A stretch of 13,569 nt of DNA, taken from Helicobacter_D ganmani. Its GTDB lineage: Bacteria > Campylobacterota > Campylobacteria > Campylobacterales > Helicobacteraceae. The translations under genes and the position numbers were made by a program. The notes under the pieces were generated by a model. That model ran no database searches and was not told the origin of the DNA. It saw only the letters and a program-made list of their open reading frames with translations. Below are positions 6,512 through 13,569 of this stretch, piece after piece. Location: assembly GCF_965138225.1 (NCBI RefSeq), contig NZ_CBCSAX010000027.1. One strand, written 5' to 3'. How positions within the stretch are numbered: the stretch's first letter is position 1; each line of letters begins with the position of its first letter.

Positions 6512-7621
6512 GTGTTTGATTATTGTATCGTGGGAAGTGGTTTGTTTGGAAGTGTCTTTGCCTATGAAGCCTCTAAGAGGGGCAAAAAATGTTTGATGCT
6601 AGAAAAGCGCAATCATATCGGTGGCAACTGCTACACCAAAACACAAGAAAATATTAATGTGCATACCTATGGAGCGCATATTTTCCGCACAGATTCTAAG
6701 GAAATATGGGACTATGTGCGACAATTTGCGGATTTTAATCACTTCATCAACTCTCCGCTTGCCAACTACAAAGGCGCAATTTATAATCTGCCCTTTAATA
6801 TGAATACTTTTTGCAAGCTTTGGAATATCTCCACCCCTAAACAAGCGCAAGAAATCATAGAATCCCAAAGAAAAGCCGCGCTCAAAGACCTAAAAGGTGC
6901 GCCCAAAAATCTAGAAGAACAAGCCCTCTCCCTTGTTGGGATTGATGTGTATGAAAAATTTATCAAAGGCTACACGCAAAAGCAATGGGGCAGAGATTGC
7001 AAGGATTTACCAGCCTCCATTATACGCAGGATTCCTGTTAGATTAACTTATGATAATAATTACTTCAATGACCCTTATCAAGGAATCCCAAAAGGTGGCT
7101 ACACTCCTATCTTTGAAAAATTATTAAAAAATTGTGAAGTGCGGCTAAACGCAGATTTTTTAAAACACAAAGAGCAATTCCAAGCAAAAGCTAAAAAGAT
7201 TCTATTTACTGGAACGATTGATAGCTACTTTGAATATCGTTTTGGAGAGCTTGAGTATAGGAGTTTGAAGTTTGAAGAAGAGATTTTAGAGATTCCAAAC
7301 TATCAAGGGGTTGCGGTGGTGAATTTCACAGACGAGCAGACACCTTACACTAGAATTATTGAGCATAAGCACTTTGAGTTTGGCACACAAGAGAAAACGA
7401 TTATTTCCAAAGAATACCCTCAAACTTGGGATAAGAGCAAAGAGCCTTATTATCCGATTAACGATAGCAAAAATCAAGCACTTTTTGCAAAATATCAAGA
7501 ACTTGCTAAGCAAGAGCAGAATCTCCTCTTTGGCGGAAGACTTGGCTCATATCAATACTATGATATGCAAGATGTCATCAAAGCAGCTTTAGAGCTTGTT
7601 AAGAGGGAGTTTGCGCAATGA
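6512..7621 (+). CDS. glf: UDP-galactopyranose mutase
   Basis: This FAD enzyme interconverts UDP-galactopyranose and UDP-galactofuranose in the cytoplasm, supplying galactofuranose for surface glycans. The 369 residues match the family's usual length of about 370-400. The FAD-binding GSGLFG is at 8-13, HIGGNCY at 35-41, GAHIFRT at 54-60, GYTQKQWG at 153-160, RIPVRLTYDNNYF at 173-185, and GGRLGSYQYYDMQD closes the C-terminal FAD site at about 341-354. The start is GTG: an in-frame TAA lies at 6494-6496 and no ATG is available between, while AAGG at 6500-6503 sits 8 bases before it. It is first in the plus-strand operon, and its stop overlaps the next start as ATGA. Base composition looks less AT-rich than in the genes after 8929. 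Confidence 0.96.
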   Translation: MFDYCIVGSGLFGSVFAYEASKRGKKCLMLEKRNHIGGNCYTKTQENINVHTYGAHIFRTDSKEIWDYVRQFADFNHFINSPLANYKGAIYNLPFNMNTFCKLWNISTPKQAQEIIESQRKAALKDLKGAPKNLEEQALSLVGIDVYEKFIKGYTQKQWGRDCKDLPASIIRRIPVRLTYDNNYFNDPYQGIPKGGYTPIFEKLLKNCEVRLNADFLKHKEQFQAKAKKILFTGTIDSYFEYRFGELEYRSLKFEEEILEIPNYQGVAVVNFTDEQTPYTRIIEHKHFEFGTQEKTIISKEYPQTWDKSKEPYYPINDSKNQALFAKYQELAKQEQNLLFGGRLGSYQYYDMQDVIKAALELVKREFAQ

Positions 7622-8928
7622 ATCCTAAAGTCTCCATTGTTATTCCCTCTTTGAACTCTATGTGCTATATAGAGGAATGCCTCCAAAGTGTGCTAAATCA
7701 AACCTTGCAAGACATAGAGATTTTGTGTGTAGATGCAAACTCCACCGATGGAACTTTGGAATATTTAAAAGAACTAGAATCTAAAGACAAAAGGCTTAAA
7801 GTTATCATATCAAAGAAAAAATCCTATGGACACCAAATGAATCTTGGCATCAAAGCTGCCAAAGGAGAATATTTAGGAATCGTAGAGAGTGATGATTATA
7901 TTAAACCTAATATGTATGCAGAGCTTTATAGAATCGCAAAAGAGAGAAATGTAGAAGTAGTCAAAGGAGATATGTTAGAGTTTATAGACAAAAATGGAGA
8001 AAGAGTATTTACACATACGCGTTTGCTGAATTGGACTAAATGTCTCTATGGAAAAGTTTTAAATGCGAAAGATTTGAGGGTTTTTACTCAAAGCGGCATT
8101 ATGAATCCAAGTGGGATTTTCAAACTTTCCTTTCTAAGAGAAAATCAAATTTATCATCACGAAAGTTTAGGCGCAGCTTATCAAGATACAGGATTCTGCT
8201 TCTTTACCCATTTGCTTGCACCAAAAATGTTTTTTGTTAATGAGGCGTTTTATTGCTATAGGCAAGATAATGAAAATTCATCAGTGAATCGTATTTCCCT
8301 GCAAAAAGCTTTAAAACTAAGCAAAGAATATGATTTTATCCAGAAAAAACTTAACAAAAATCCTAATTTTGGTAATCTAAATTCCCTCCTAAGTTATTTG
8401 AGATTTGGTGGATATAATTGGATTTTAGGGCGCATTGTAGATAGTAATCAATTGCCTTTTCTCCAAAGAATCCAAAGTGAGTTTTTAGAGATTGAAGCTA
8501 AAGGTGAGTTGGATTGGAAGTTTTTTGACGCATTTCAAAGAGCCAAACTAGAGCGAATCCTAAAAAACCCACAAGAATTTTATGAAAATGTCTGCTTAAA
8601 GCCTAAAGGTGCGGTAGAGAGGGTGAAAAACCAGCTTTCTTATAAATTGGGAGCGGAGATTTTAAAAACAAAAAATCCGATGAGAATATTTATTTTAACT
8701 TTTAAGCTAAAAAATCTCATAAACCATTGGGGACAACTAGAATCCAAAACCTTAAATTTAGATGATTTTAGTGATTATTACGAGGGACTTAAAACTTGCG
8801 AACATCTTTCCTATTCTCTTGGATTCACTTTTTTAAAAGCTTATACAAATTGGTATAAGGGAGAAATTTTACTGCTACCTTTTAAGTTTTATAGAGTTTA
8901 TAGACAATTTAAAGAAAAAAGGATATAA
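7618..8928 (+). CDS. Family 2 glycosyltransferase
   Basis: A cytoplasmic, inverting GT-A type enzyme using a nucleotide-sugar donor. VSIVIPSLN opens the Rossmann-like fold, DANSTDG (39-45) binds the nucleotide, and ESDDY (90-94) carries the DxD-type metal site. The sequence YGHQMNLGIKAAKGEY between them is typical of Campylobacter and Helicobacter capsule-locus GT2 enzymes. The last 200 or so residues are a helical extension. The ATG overlaps the glf stop by four bases, and GAGGGAG at 7603-7609 is its ribosome site, so translation is probably coupled to glf. Immediate coupling to glf makes a galactofuranosyltransferase the best guess, but the acceptor and sugar cannot be read from the sequence. 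Confidence 0.9.
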   Translation: MNPKVSIVIPSLNSMCYIEECLQSVLNQTLQDIEILCVDANSTDGTLEYLKELESKDKRLKVIISKKKSYGHQMNLGIKAAKGEYLGIVESDDYIKPNMYAELYRIAKERNVEVVKGDMLEFIDKNGERVFTHTRLLNWTKCLYGKVLNAKDLRVFTQSGIMNPSGIFKLSFLRENQIYHHESLGAAYQDTGFCFFTHLLAPKMFFVNEAFYCYRQDNENSSVNRISLQKALKLSKEYDFIQKKLNKNPNFGNLNSLLSYLRFGGYNWILGRIVDSNQLPFLQRIQSEFLEIEAKGELDWKFFDAFQRAKLERILKNPQEFYENVCLKPKGAVERVKNQLSYKLGAEILKTKNPMRIFILTFKLKNLINHWGQLESKTLNLDDFSDYYEGLKTCEHLSYSLGFTFLKAYTNWYKGEILLLPFKFYRVYRQFKEKRI

Positions 8929-10932
8929 ATGGAAGTTTTGCTATCAATCATCGTGCCTTGTTATAATGTAAGTGCATATATTGATGATTCTTTCAAGTCT
9001 TTAATTTCACAAAAAGATATAAAAAATTTTGAAATACTTTTTATTGATGATTGTTCAACAGATAATACTTCGCTAATAATCCAGCAATTAATTTCAAAAA
9101 CAAATGCACCACATATCCATTTCCAGCTAATTAAAAATTCAATCAATGGCGGCTATGGCAAAGCAGTTAATTTGGGTATAAATAAAGCAAATGGTAAATA
9201 TATTTGCATCTTTGAACCAGATGATATTTTGCCAAGCAAATATTATAGTATTCTATTACAACAAATTCAAAAAAATTCTTTGCAAGCTTGCTTTTATGAT
9301 ACTTATATAGAAACTAGAAATGGAATAAAAAACAATGTAGTAAATTTATACAATCCATATTACATAAAAAATACATTGGATATATTAACAGAACAAGAAA
9401 TACAAGATAGACTAGCTTTGGGAAATTGTGGAATTTGCCTTGGCATATATTTGAGAGATTTTTTAATGACTCAAAATATCAAGTTAAATGAAAATAGCAA
9501 GGGATACGAAGATATTGCTTTTATTGCTTTATTATTTTCACAAATTAAAAAAGTAAAAATTATTCCCGGTGGTGGGTATAGGTATCGGAGAGATAATATC
9601 TCTCAAAGTGTCTTAAATTATTCTAACTTCCATAAAATCCTAATTGTTACGAAATATGTCCTAGAGCAAGCGCAGAAAAATCAAAGATATGCCGCTATTT
9701 TGGGTTTCTTACTAACTCATTTAAAAACTTATCACGATAAAGCTATTTTAAGCAAACAGAATTTTCTAGTTTCCAATATTAAAGAAATTGCTAGAGAAAT
9801 CATAGAAAATGCGGAATTAAAATGCAATCACAGAGTTTTAAGATTTATCAAATCTTTACAGAGAGAATTTAATTTGAAAAATATATCTGCTGAAGTTGTT
9901 GATAACTATTACCCGATTCATTATGCAAAAACTTTACCACTTTCAGACTATTTAAAAGAAGATTTTTCTATATTGTATAGTTATGCTCACCTTAAATTTT
10001 ACCTTGCAGCCAACGAAATGAGTGTATTTGACAGCAATATAAACGATATACAAAACGACATCTTGACTTTTTCAAATATACCAGAAAGTGAAAAGGATTT
10101 AGAGTTCATTGATTTTATACAATATTTTTTACTACATACACCTTATAGCGTTCTATCAAAAAATTCTATAATAAATAACGATATTTTTTTATTGGCAAGA
10201 CAGATGAACATTATTCCTTCTGTAAATCCTTATATACATCAAGCAAATTTTTCACTATTCTTAGGCGTTGAAAAATTTGAAGAAATGAGCGACTTTAACG
10301 ATTTTTCCATAATCAAAGCCTATTATGCTTTATTGGAAAGTCATACCAAATCTTTTGTAAAATATCTTAGACAAAAAAGTATAGCCATCGTAGGCAATAG
10401 CCCTTGCGAACTTGGCAAAAATAAAGGAATGGAAATTGATTCGCACGATATTGTTATTCGTTTTAATAATTTTTCTACCGATAAAGAATATATTAAGGAT
10501 TATGGACAAAAAACAAATATATGGGCTTTAACACCTGCACTCAATTCTATTATGGAAAGAGAAAATATATCATTTGATTTTATTTTATGCGCCCATACCA
10601 ATAGAAAAACTCCAATTAATCGGTTTAATATACTAAAAAATTGGATATTTTCTGGTGCTAATGTAGCACAAATTCCTTGTATTGATATTTTAATTAAATA
10701 CGATATAAGAGTTATGTCAATGGGACTAATCGTGGCATTATGGATATTAGAAAATATAAACTTCAAAAAAATGAATTTATATGGTTTTTCACTAAAAGAA
10801 CAAGAACAAGGTATTACCCACTATTTTGAAGGAGACCCTTCAAAAGGAAAAGTCTTGCCGATACATAAATGGGACCAAGAATCTCAAATATTAGCATCAA
10901 TAAAACAAATATTAAAGGAAAAATATGCTTAA
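8929..10932 (+). CDS. Two-domain glycosyltransferase: GT2 plus GT29-like sialyltransferase
   Basis: Residues 1-300 are a GT2 domain (SIIVPCYN, IDDCSTDN 39-46, EPDD 96-99). Residues 300-475 are an unrecognised helical linker. Residues 483-667 resemble family GT29, the animal and plant sialyltransferase family: sialylmotif L as IAIVGNSP (485-492) and EIDSHDIVIRFNN (502-514), motif S around 594-620 ending NLYGF, motif III as HYFE (631-634) and motif VS as H646-x4-E651. GT29 enzymes move sialic acid from CMP-sialic acid; some plant and bacterial relatives may use Kdo-like sugars. I infer an enzyme that adds two successive sugars, the second acidic. No CMP-sialate synthesis gene is in the window. 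The ATG directly follows the previous stop, with AGGA at 8920-8923. It lacks a signal peptide or clear membrane segment. The GT29 call rests on motif reading only. Confidence 0.85.
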   Translation: MEVLLSIIVPCYNVSAYIDDSFKSLISQKDIKNFEILFIDDCSTDNTSLIIQQLISKTNAPHIHFQLIKNSINGGYGKAVNLGINKANGKYICIFEPDDILPSKYYSILLQQIQKNSLQACFYDTYIETRNGIKNNVVNLYNPYYIKNTLDILTEQEIQDRLALGNCGICLGIYLRDFLMTQNIKLNENSKGYEDIAFIALLFSQIKKVKIIPGGGYRYRRDNISQSVLNYSNFHKILIVTKYVLEQAQKNQRYAAILGFLLTHLKTYHDKAILSKQNFLVSNIKEIAREIIENAELKCNHRVLRFIKSLQREFNLKNISAEVVDNYYPIHYAKTLPLSDYLKEDFSILYSYAHLKFYLAANEMSVFDSNINDIQNDILTFSNIPESEKDLEFIDFIQYFLLHTPYSVLSKNSIINNDIFLLARQMNIIPSVNPYIHQANFSLFLGVEKFEEMSDFNDFSIIKAYYALLESHTKSFVKYLRQKSIAIVGNSPCELGKNKGMEIDSHDIVIRFNNFSTDKEYIKDYGQKTNIWALTPALNSIMERENISFDFILCAHTNRKTPINRFNILKNWIFSGANVAQIPCIDILIKYDIRVMSMGLIVALWILENINFKKMNLYGFSLKEQEQGITHYFEGDPSKGKVLPIHKWDQESQILASIKQILKEKYA

Positions 10933-12379
10933 ACACTACATCCATTGTCATCAATCTTTTGATTTATTAAAAGGAGGAAGTGTTGGTTATATCTCATCTT
11001 TATTTCAAGGCTTTACAGAGAATAATCCTTTATTCCAAATACAAGAAGATTTACAATGTTGTTTTCTTTTTCCCAATATTGCGACACACGAAAGATTAGA
11101 AAATGAAGATTTAGGGTTTGTTTTAGATGCTAGGTTACAATATACACAATACAATAATGAAATAAGTACAAAAACCTCTTTAGACTTGCTTGAAAAAAGA
11201 CAAAGATTGTTTAGAGAAGTTTTACCAATAACAGAATATTCAAAATTAGACCCCAAGTATATTAGTTCAATCCATATTCACGGAGCCTATAATTTCTTTC
11301 CTGTTTATAATAGTCTTACAAAAATGGGTATAGAATCAAGAGTAGTCAAAATTTTAACTACACACAATCCCTATCAACCTACAATGGAAGATATGTATTT
11401 ATTAAACAGGGCTAGACCATTAGATGAAAATACTAACAAATTGATGTCTTATTATTTTAACGAAAGAGATAAATGGGCTTTTAAGCTTGCTGATTGTCTA
11501 TTTTTCCCCTCTAAAGAAAGTTTAGAGGGATATTATAGTTTATGGTCTGATTTTGAAAATTTAATCAAAGATAAACAAATATACTTTTGCCCTACTGGCA
11601 CAACTATCAAAAAACCGATTCTTAGTCAAGAAAATTTAAAATCTCATCTGAATATACCAATTGACGCTAAAATGATTTTATATATAGGCAGATTTATTGA
11701 TGTCCGAGGATACGACATATTGATAGAAGCAGCACAAACCATACTAAATACTAGAAATGATATTTATTTTGTTGTTGTTGGTGAAAAACAAATCTCCCCC
11801 ATAACCCACAAACAATGGATACAAATTCCTTTTGTAGATAATCCAAGTGATTATATCAATGCAGCAGATGTTTGTTTGTGCCCCAATAGAGGTAGCTTAT
11901 TTGATTTGAGTATGATAGAAATTTTATCCTTAGGAACTCCAATAATTTGTTCTTATGTAGGAGGATATAAATGGTTAGAAAACAAGACAAGCGGTGTTCT
12001 TTATGCTCTAGCTGGCAATAAAGACTCTCTAATATCTAAAATTTACGAATTTATGGATTTAACCCAAGAAAAGTTATCCAAAATGTCTCAAGACAATAAA
12101 ATGCTATACAACAATGAACTTTCACTAAAATGTTTTCAACATAACTATTGTGAAACCATCAAAGAAATTTATAAAGATTTTAAAATTAGTAATAAACAAT
12201 ATATGATTTCTTATTGCGAAACAAATCTATTGTGCAATGCTTTATTTCAAAATAAAACTATGCTTGCTTCTGATAAAAAAATCATAGGCAAGACAAAACT
12301 GCAAAGAAAAATTGATAAACTAAAGAATAATCCTATGTTATTTATAAAAGATTTTTTCCGAAAAAGGTTTAAGCGATGA
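10925..12379 (+). CDS. GT4-like (GT-B fold) glycosyltransferase with basic C-terminal tail
   Basis: A retaining, nucleotide-sugar-dependent enzyme of the GT-B fold. The C-terminal donor-binding half shows ILYIGRFIDVRGYDILIEAA (251-270), VVVGEK (283-288) and the GT4 signature region SLFDLSMIEILSLGTPIIC (324-342). In the usual E-x7-E motif the second Glu is E332, but the first position is Ser324, so donor binding may differ from standard GT4 enzymes. The N-terminal half has a loop rich in Gly (KGGSVGYI) as in the family. Residues 458-480 form a basic tail, LQRKIDKLKNNPMLFIKDFF, matching a motif near the N-terminus of the divergent fusion enzyme. The start overlaps the preceding gene by eight bases, with AAAGGA at 10914-10919. 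Sugar and acceptor are unknown. Confidence 0.85.
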   Translation: MLKHYIHCHQSFDLLKGGSVGYISSLFQGFTENNPLFQIQEDLQCCFLFPNIATHERLENEDLGFVLDARLQYTQYNNEISTKTSLDLLEKRQRLFREVLPITEYSKLDPKYISSIHIHGAYNFFPVYNSLTKMGIESRVVKILTTHNPYQPTMEDMYLLNRARPLDENTNKLMSYYFNERDKWAFKLADCLFFPSKESLEGYYSLWSDFENLIKDKQIYFCPTGTTIKKPILSQENLKSHLNIPIDAKMILYIGRFIDVRGYDILIEAAQTILNTRNDIYFVVVGEKQISPITHKQWIQIPFVDNPSDYINAADVCLCPNRGSLFDLSMIEILSLGTPIICSYVGGYKWLENKTSGVLYALAGNKDSLISKIYEFMDLTQEKLSKMSQDNKMLYNNELSLKCFQHNYCETIKEIYKDFKISNKQYMISYCETNLLCNALFQNKTMLASDKKIIGKTKLQRKIDKLKNNPMLFIKDFFRKRFKR

Positions 12380-13071
12380 TACCAAACAACCACGCTAACA
12401 TAAAAACTTCAGGAAAAAATAATGTTATAGAATTTTGCGATAACTTCAGATTCTTTGATAAAATAAATTGTTCTATATCTGGAGAAAATAACACGATTCA
12501 AGTTGGCAATGTAAATATAAACCAAAGAGGCAATCTCAAAATACACATCAATGGAAATAATAATATTGTAAAAATTGATGATGGAGTGATTATAAATCAT
12601 AATCTATCGCTTTCTTTTTTTGCCGGAGGCTTAGGTGCGATTGCCAATGATTGTTCTATCAAGATTGCTTCCAATACTTTTTTCAATGGAAGCACAAGTT
12701 TAATTTGCGGTGAAAAAAATACAAATATCCTTATAGGAGCAGACTGCCTCTTTGCTAACAATATTCGTTTAATCACAACAGATAATCACTCAATCTATGA
12801 TATTTCAACCCTTAAAAGAGTAAATCAAGCCGGAGATGTGAAATTGGGTAATCATATTTGGGTCTGTGAAGATGTAACTTGTTTGAATAATTCTAGCGTA
12901 GCTGATAATTGCGTAATAGCAACAAAATCTCTTGTAACTAAACATTTAACGGATGAAAATTGTGTTTATGGCGGCATTCCTGCAAAAAAAATTAAAAGTA
13001 ATATCAACTGGGATACACAAATAAAAGATAAATTTATGGGGGGGGGGGGCACAAGCCGCCTAATACAATAA
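12376..13071 (+). CDS. Left-handed beta-helix (hexapeptide repeat) acyltransferase, probable O-acetyltransferase
   Basis: The protein is built of repeats with hydrophobic residues at every sixth position (INGNNNIVKIDDGVIINHNL), the left-handed beta-helix of the acetyl-CoA-dependent xenobiotic/sugar acetyltransferase family. TTDNHSIYD (134-142) holds the probable catalytic His138, and GNHIWV... YGGIPAKKI (158-206) is the standard closing region. The family acetylates sugars, so decoration of the locus glycan is the likely role. The ATG overlaps the GT4 stop (ATGA), with AAGG at 12364-12367. The natural domain seems to end near residue 213; the last residues, MGGGGTSRLIQ, come from a G12 tract (13038-13049) and look like an artefact of reading frame rather than a conserved tail. 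One extra G would remove the stop and fuse the protein to the next glycosyltransferase. Confidence 0.88.
   Translation: MIPNNHANIKTSGKNNVIEFCDNFRFFDKINCSISGENNTIQVGNVNINQRGNLKIHINGNNNIVKIDDGVIINHNLSLSFFAGGLGAIANDCSIKIASNTFFNGSTSLICGEKNTNILIGADCLFANNIRLITTDNHSIYDISTLKRVNQAGDVKLGNHIWVCEDVTCLNNSSVADNCVIATKSLVTKHLTDENCVYGGIPAKKIKSNINWDTQIKDKFMGGGGTSRLIQ
13038..13049 (+). repeat. G12 homopolymer at the acetyltransferase/GT2 junction, probable phase-variable tract
   Basis: Twelve consecutive G. As given, the acetyltransferase ends at 13071 and the next ATG overlaps its stop (TAATG). With 13 G the frame runs ATG GGG x4 CAC AAG CCG CCT AAT ACA ATA ATG, straight into the next gene in its own frame, with no stop. 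With 11 G it ends MGGGAQAA at a TAA ten bases earlier, at 13060-13062 before the deletion is counted. Long G tracts are classical slippage sites in Campylobacter and Helicobacter. Confidence 0.9.
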
Positions 13072-13569
13072 TGAAAAATGCAACTTTTGTGGATTCTAAT
13101 ATAGCTAATAACCGTGTTGGAATTATTATTCCAATCTATAATGCAGAAAAATATCTTGAAAAATGCTTAGATTCAGTTGTTAATCAAACTCATACTAATT
13201 TAGAGATATTGCTAATTGATGATGGAAGCACAGATAATTCTTGTCAAATTGCCAAAGAATACGCTGCCAATGATGAAAGAATTACTTTGATTTTAAAAGA
13301 TAACGCGGGACAATCTAGCGCAAGAAATATAGGAATAGATTATTTTAATCAAGAATATCAGTTCATTCCTACAAACAAAGAAATTGAAAAATTACATTTA
13401 TTTAAAATCAAAAATCTTAACAATACAAAAATCTTAACAACCAAAAAACTTTTAGCGATTCCAAAAATAGATTATTTAATCTTTTTAGATTCTGATGATT
13501 CTTGGGATTTAGATTGTTTAAAAAAATGTGTAACCGCTATGAACAATAAGAATATAGATATAGTGTGGT
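13071..13569 (+). CDS. Family 2 glycosyltransferase, N-terminal part (runs off the window)
   Basis: The frame from the ATG at 13071 is open to the last base, giving 166 codons. It begins like a GT2 enzyme: GIIIPIYNAEKYLEKC, LIDDGSTDNS at about 48-57, GQSSARN, then FLDSDDSWD at about 138-146. Between SARN and the DSDD strand is an unusually long, Lys/Asn/Leu-rich insert of about 40 residues, part of which comes from a 17-base duplication (13410-13440). The first 15 residues before VGIIIPIYN read as a linker, which fits an enzyme that is sometimes made fused to the acetyltransferase. No clear Shine-Dalgarno precedes the ATG; the one-base overlap TAATG suggests reinitiation after the upstream gene. 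Donor and acceptor are unknown. Confidence 0.85.
   Translation, partial: MKNATFVDSNIANNRVGIIIPIYNAEKYLEKCLDSVVNQTHTNLEILLIDDGSTDNSCQIAKEYAANDERITLILKDNAGQSSARNIGIDYFNQEYQFIPTNKEIEKLHLFKIKNLNNTKILTTKKLLAIPKIDYLIFLDSDDSWDLDCLKKCVTAMNNKNIDIVW
13410..13440 (+). repeat. 17-base tandem duplication inside the partial GT2 gene
   Basis: AAAAATCTTAACAA occurs at 13410-13423 and again at 13427-13440, a 17-base period. Because 17 is not a multiple of three, the two copies are read in different frames (KNLNN and KILTT). It lies in the long insert between the SARN helix and the DSDD motif. Confidence 0.75.

Noticed and set aside
6599..7592. Several open frames of 60-90 codons overlapping glf on both strands
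   Set aside because: They are shadows of glf, which has clear family motifs throughout. They lack ribosome sites and family resemblance.
13038..13049. G12 tract as a simple sequencing error
   Set aside because: Length uncertainty of one base is possible, but a run of this length is real and both flanking genes are otherwise intact in frame. The exact count should still be treated as uncertain.

Overview
The window is AT-rich and densely coding. It looks like a capsule or lipooligosaccharide-type surface-glycan locus from a Campylobacterota bacterium, most likely an enterohepatic Helicobacter or a close relative. I infer this from the A/T-rich codon use, chains of overlapping glycosyltransferase (GT) genes, a long G homopolymer inside a gene, GT2/CDP-glycerol-transferase hybrid proteins, and the GGATTGCTTCGTC / CGCAATGACG type of dispersed palindromic repeat. 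No RNA gene, rRNA, tRNA, CRISPR array, transposase or intrinsic terminator could be supported.

Layout. (1) 1-3308, minus strand: the first 1102 codons of a very large GT2 plus CDP-glycerol glycerophosphotransferase protein; its C-terminus lies beyond the window. It carries two in-frame copies of a palindromic repeat and an in-frame hexanucleotide repeat. (2) 3309-3672: an AT-rich gap with a promoter, a leader hairpin and a possible decayed ORF with a C7 tract. (3) 3673-6372, minus strand: an 899-residue superfamily 1 helicase with a HEPN-like N-terminus, probably a defence gene sitting in the glycan locus. (4) 6373-6511: a divergent intergenic region with a perfect 20-bp-arm palindrome. (5) 6512-13569, plus strand: a tightly packed operon whose junctions overlap by 1 to 8 bases or abut. 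It runs glf (UDP-galactopyranose mutase), a GT2, a GT2 fused to a GT29-like sialyltransferase domain, a GT4, a hexapeptide-repeat acetyltransferase with a G12 tract at its end, and a partial GT2.

How the genes fit together (inference). Glf would supply UDP-galactofuranose. The GT2, GT29-like and GT4 proteins would build a glycan from galactofuranose and other sugars, possibly capped by sialic acid or a related acidic sugar. The acetyltransferase would decorate it. The divergent CDP-glycerol-type enzyme would add glycerol-phosphate or another polyol-phosphate. A shared leader hairpin in front of both glycan operons hints at common control.

The two strongest points for follow-up are the G12 tract, where a one-base gain would fuse the acetyltransferase in frame to the next glycosyltransferase, and the protein at 8929-10932, which shows all four sialylmotifs of the GT29 family. 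The HEPN-helicase protein is the best candidate for a little-described defence system.
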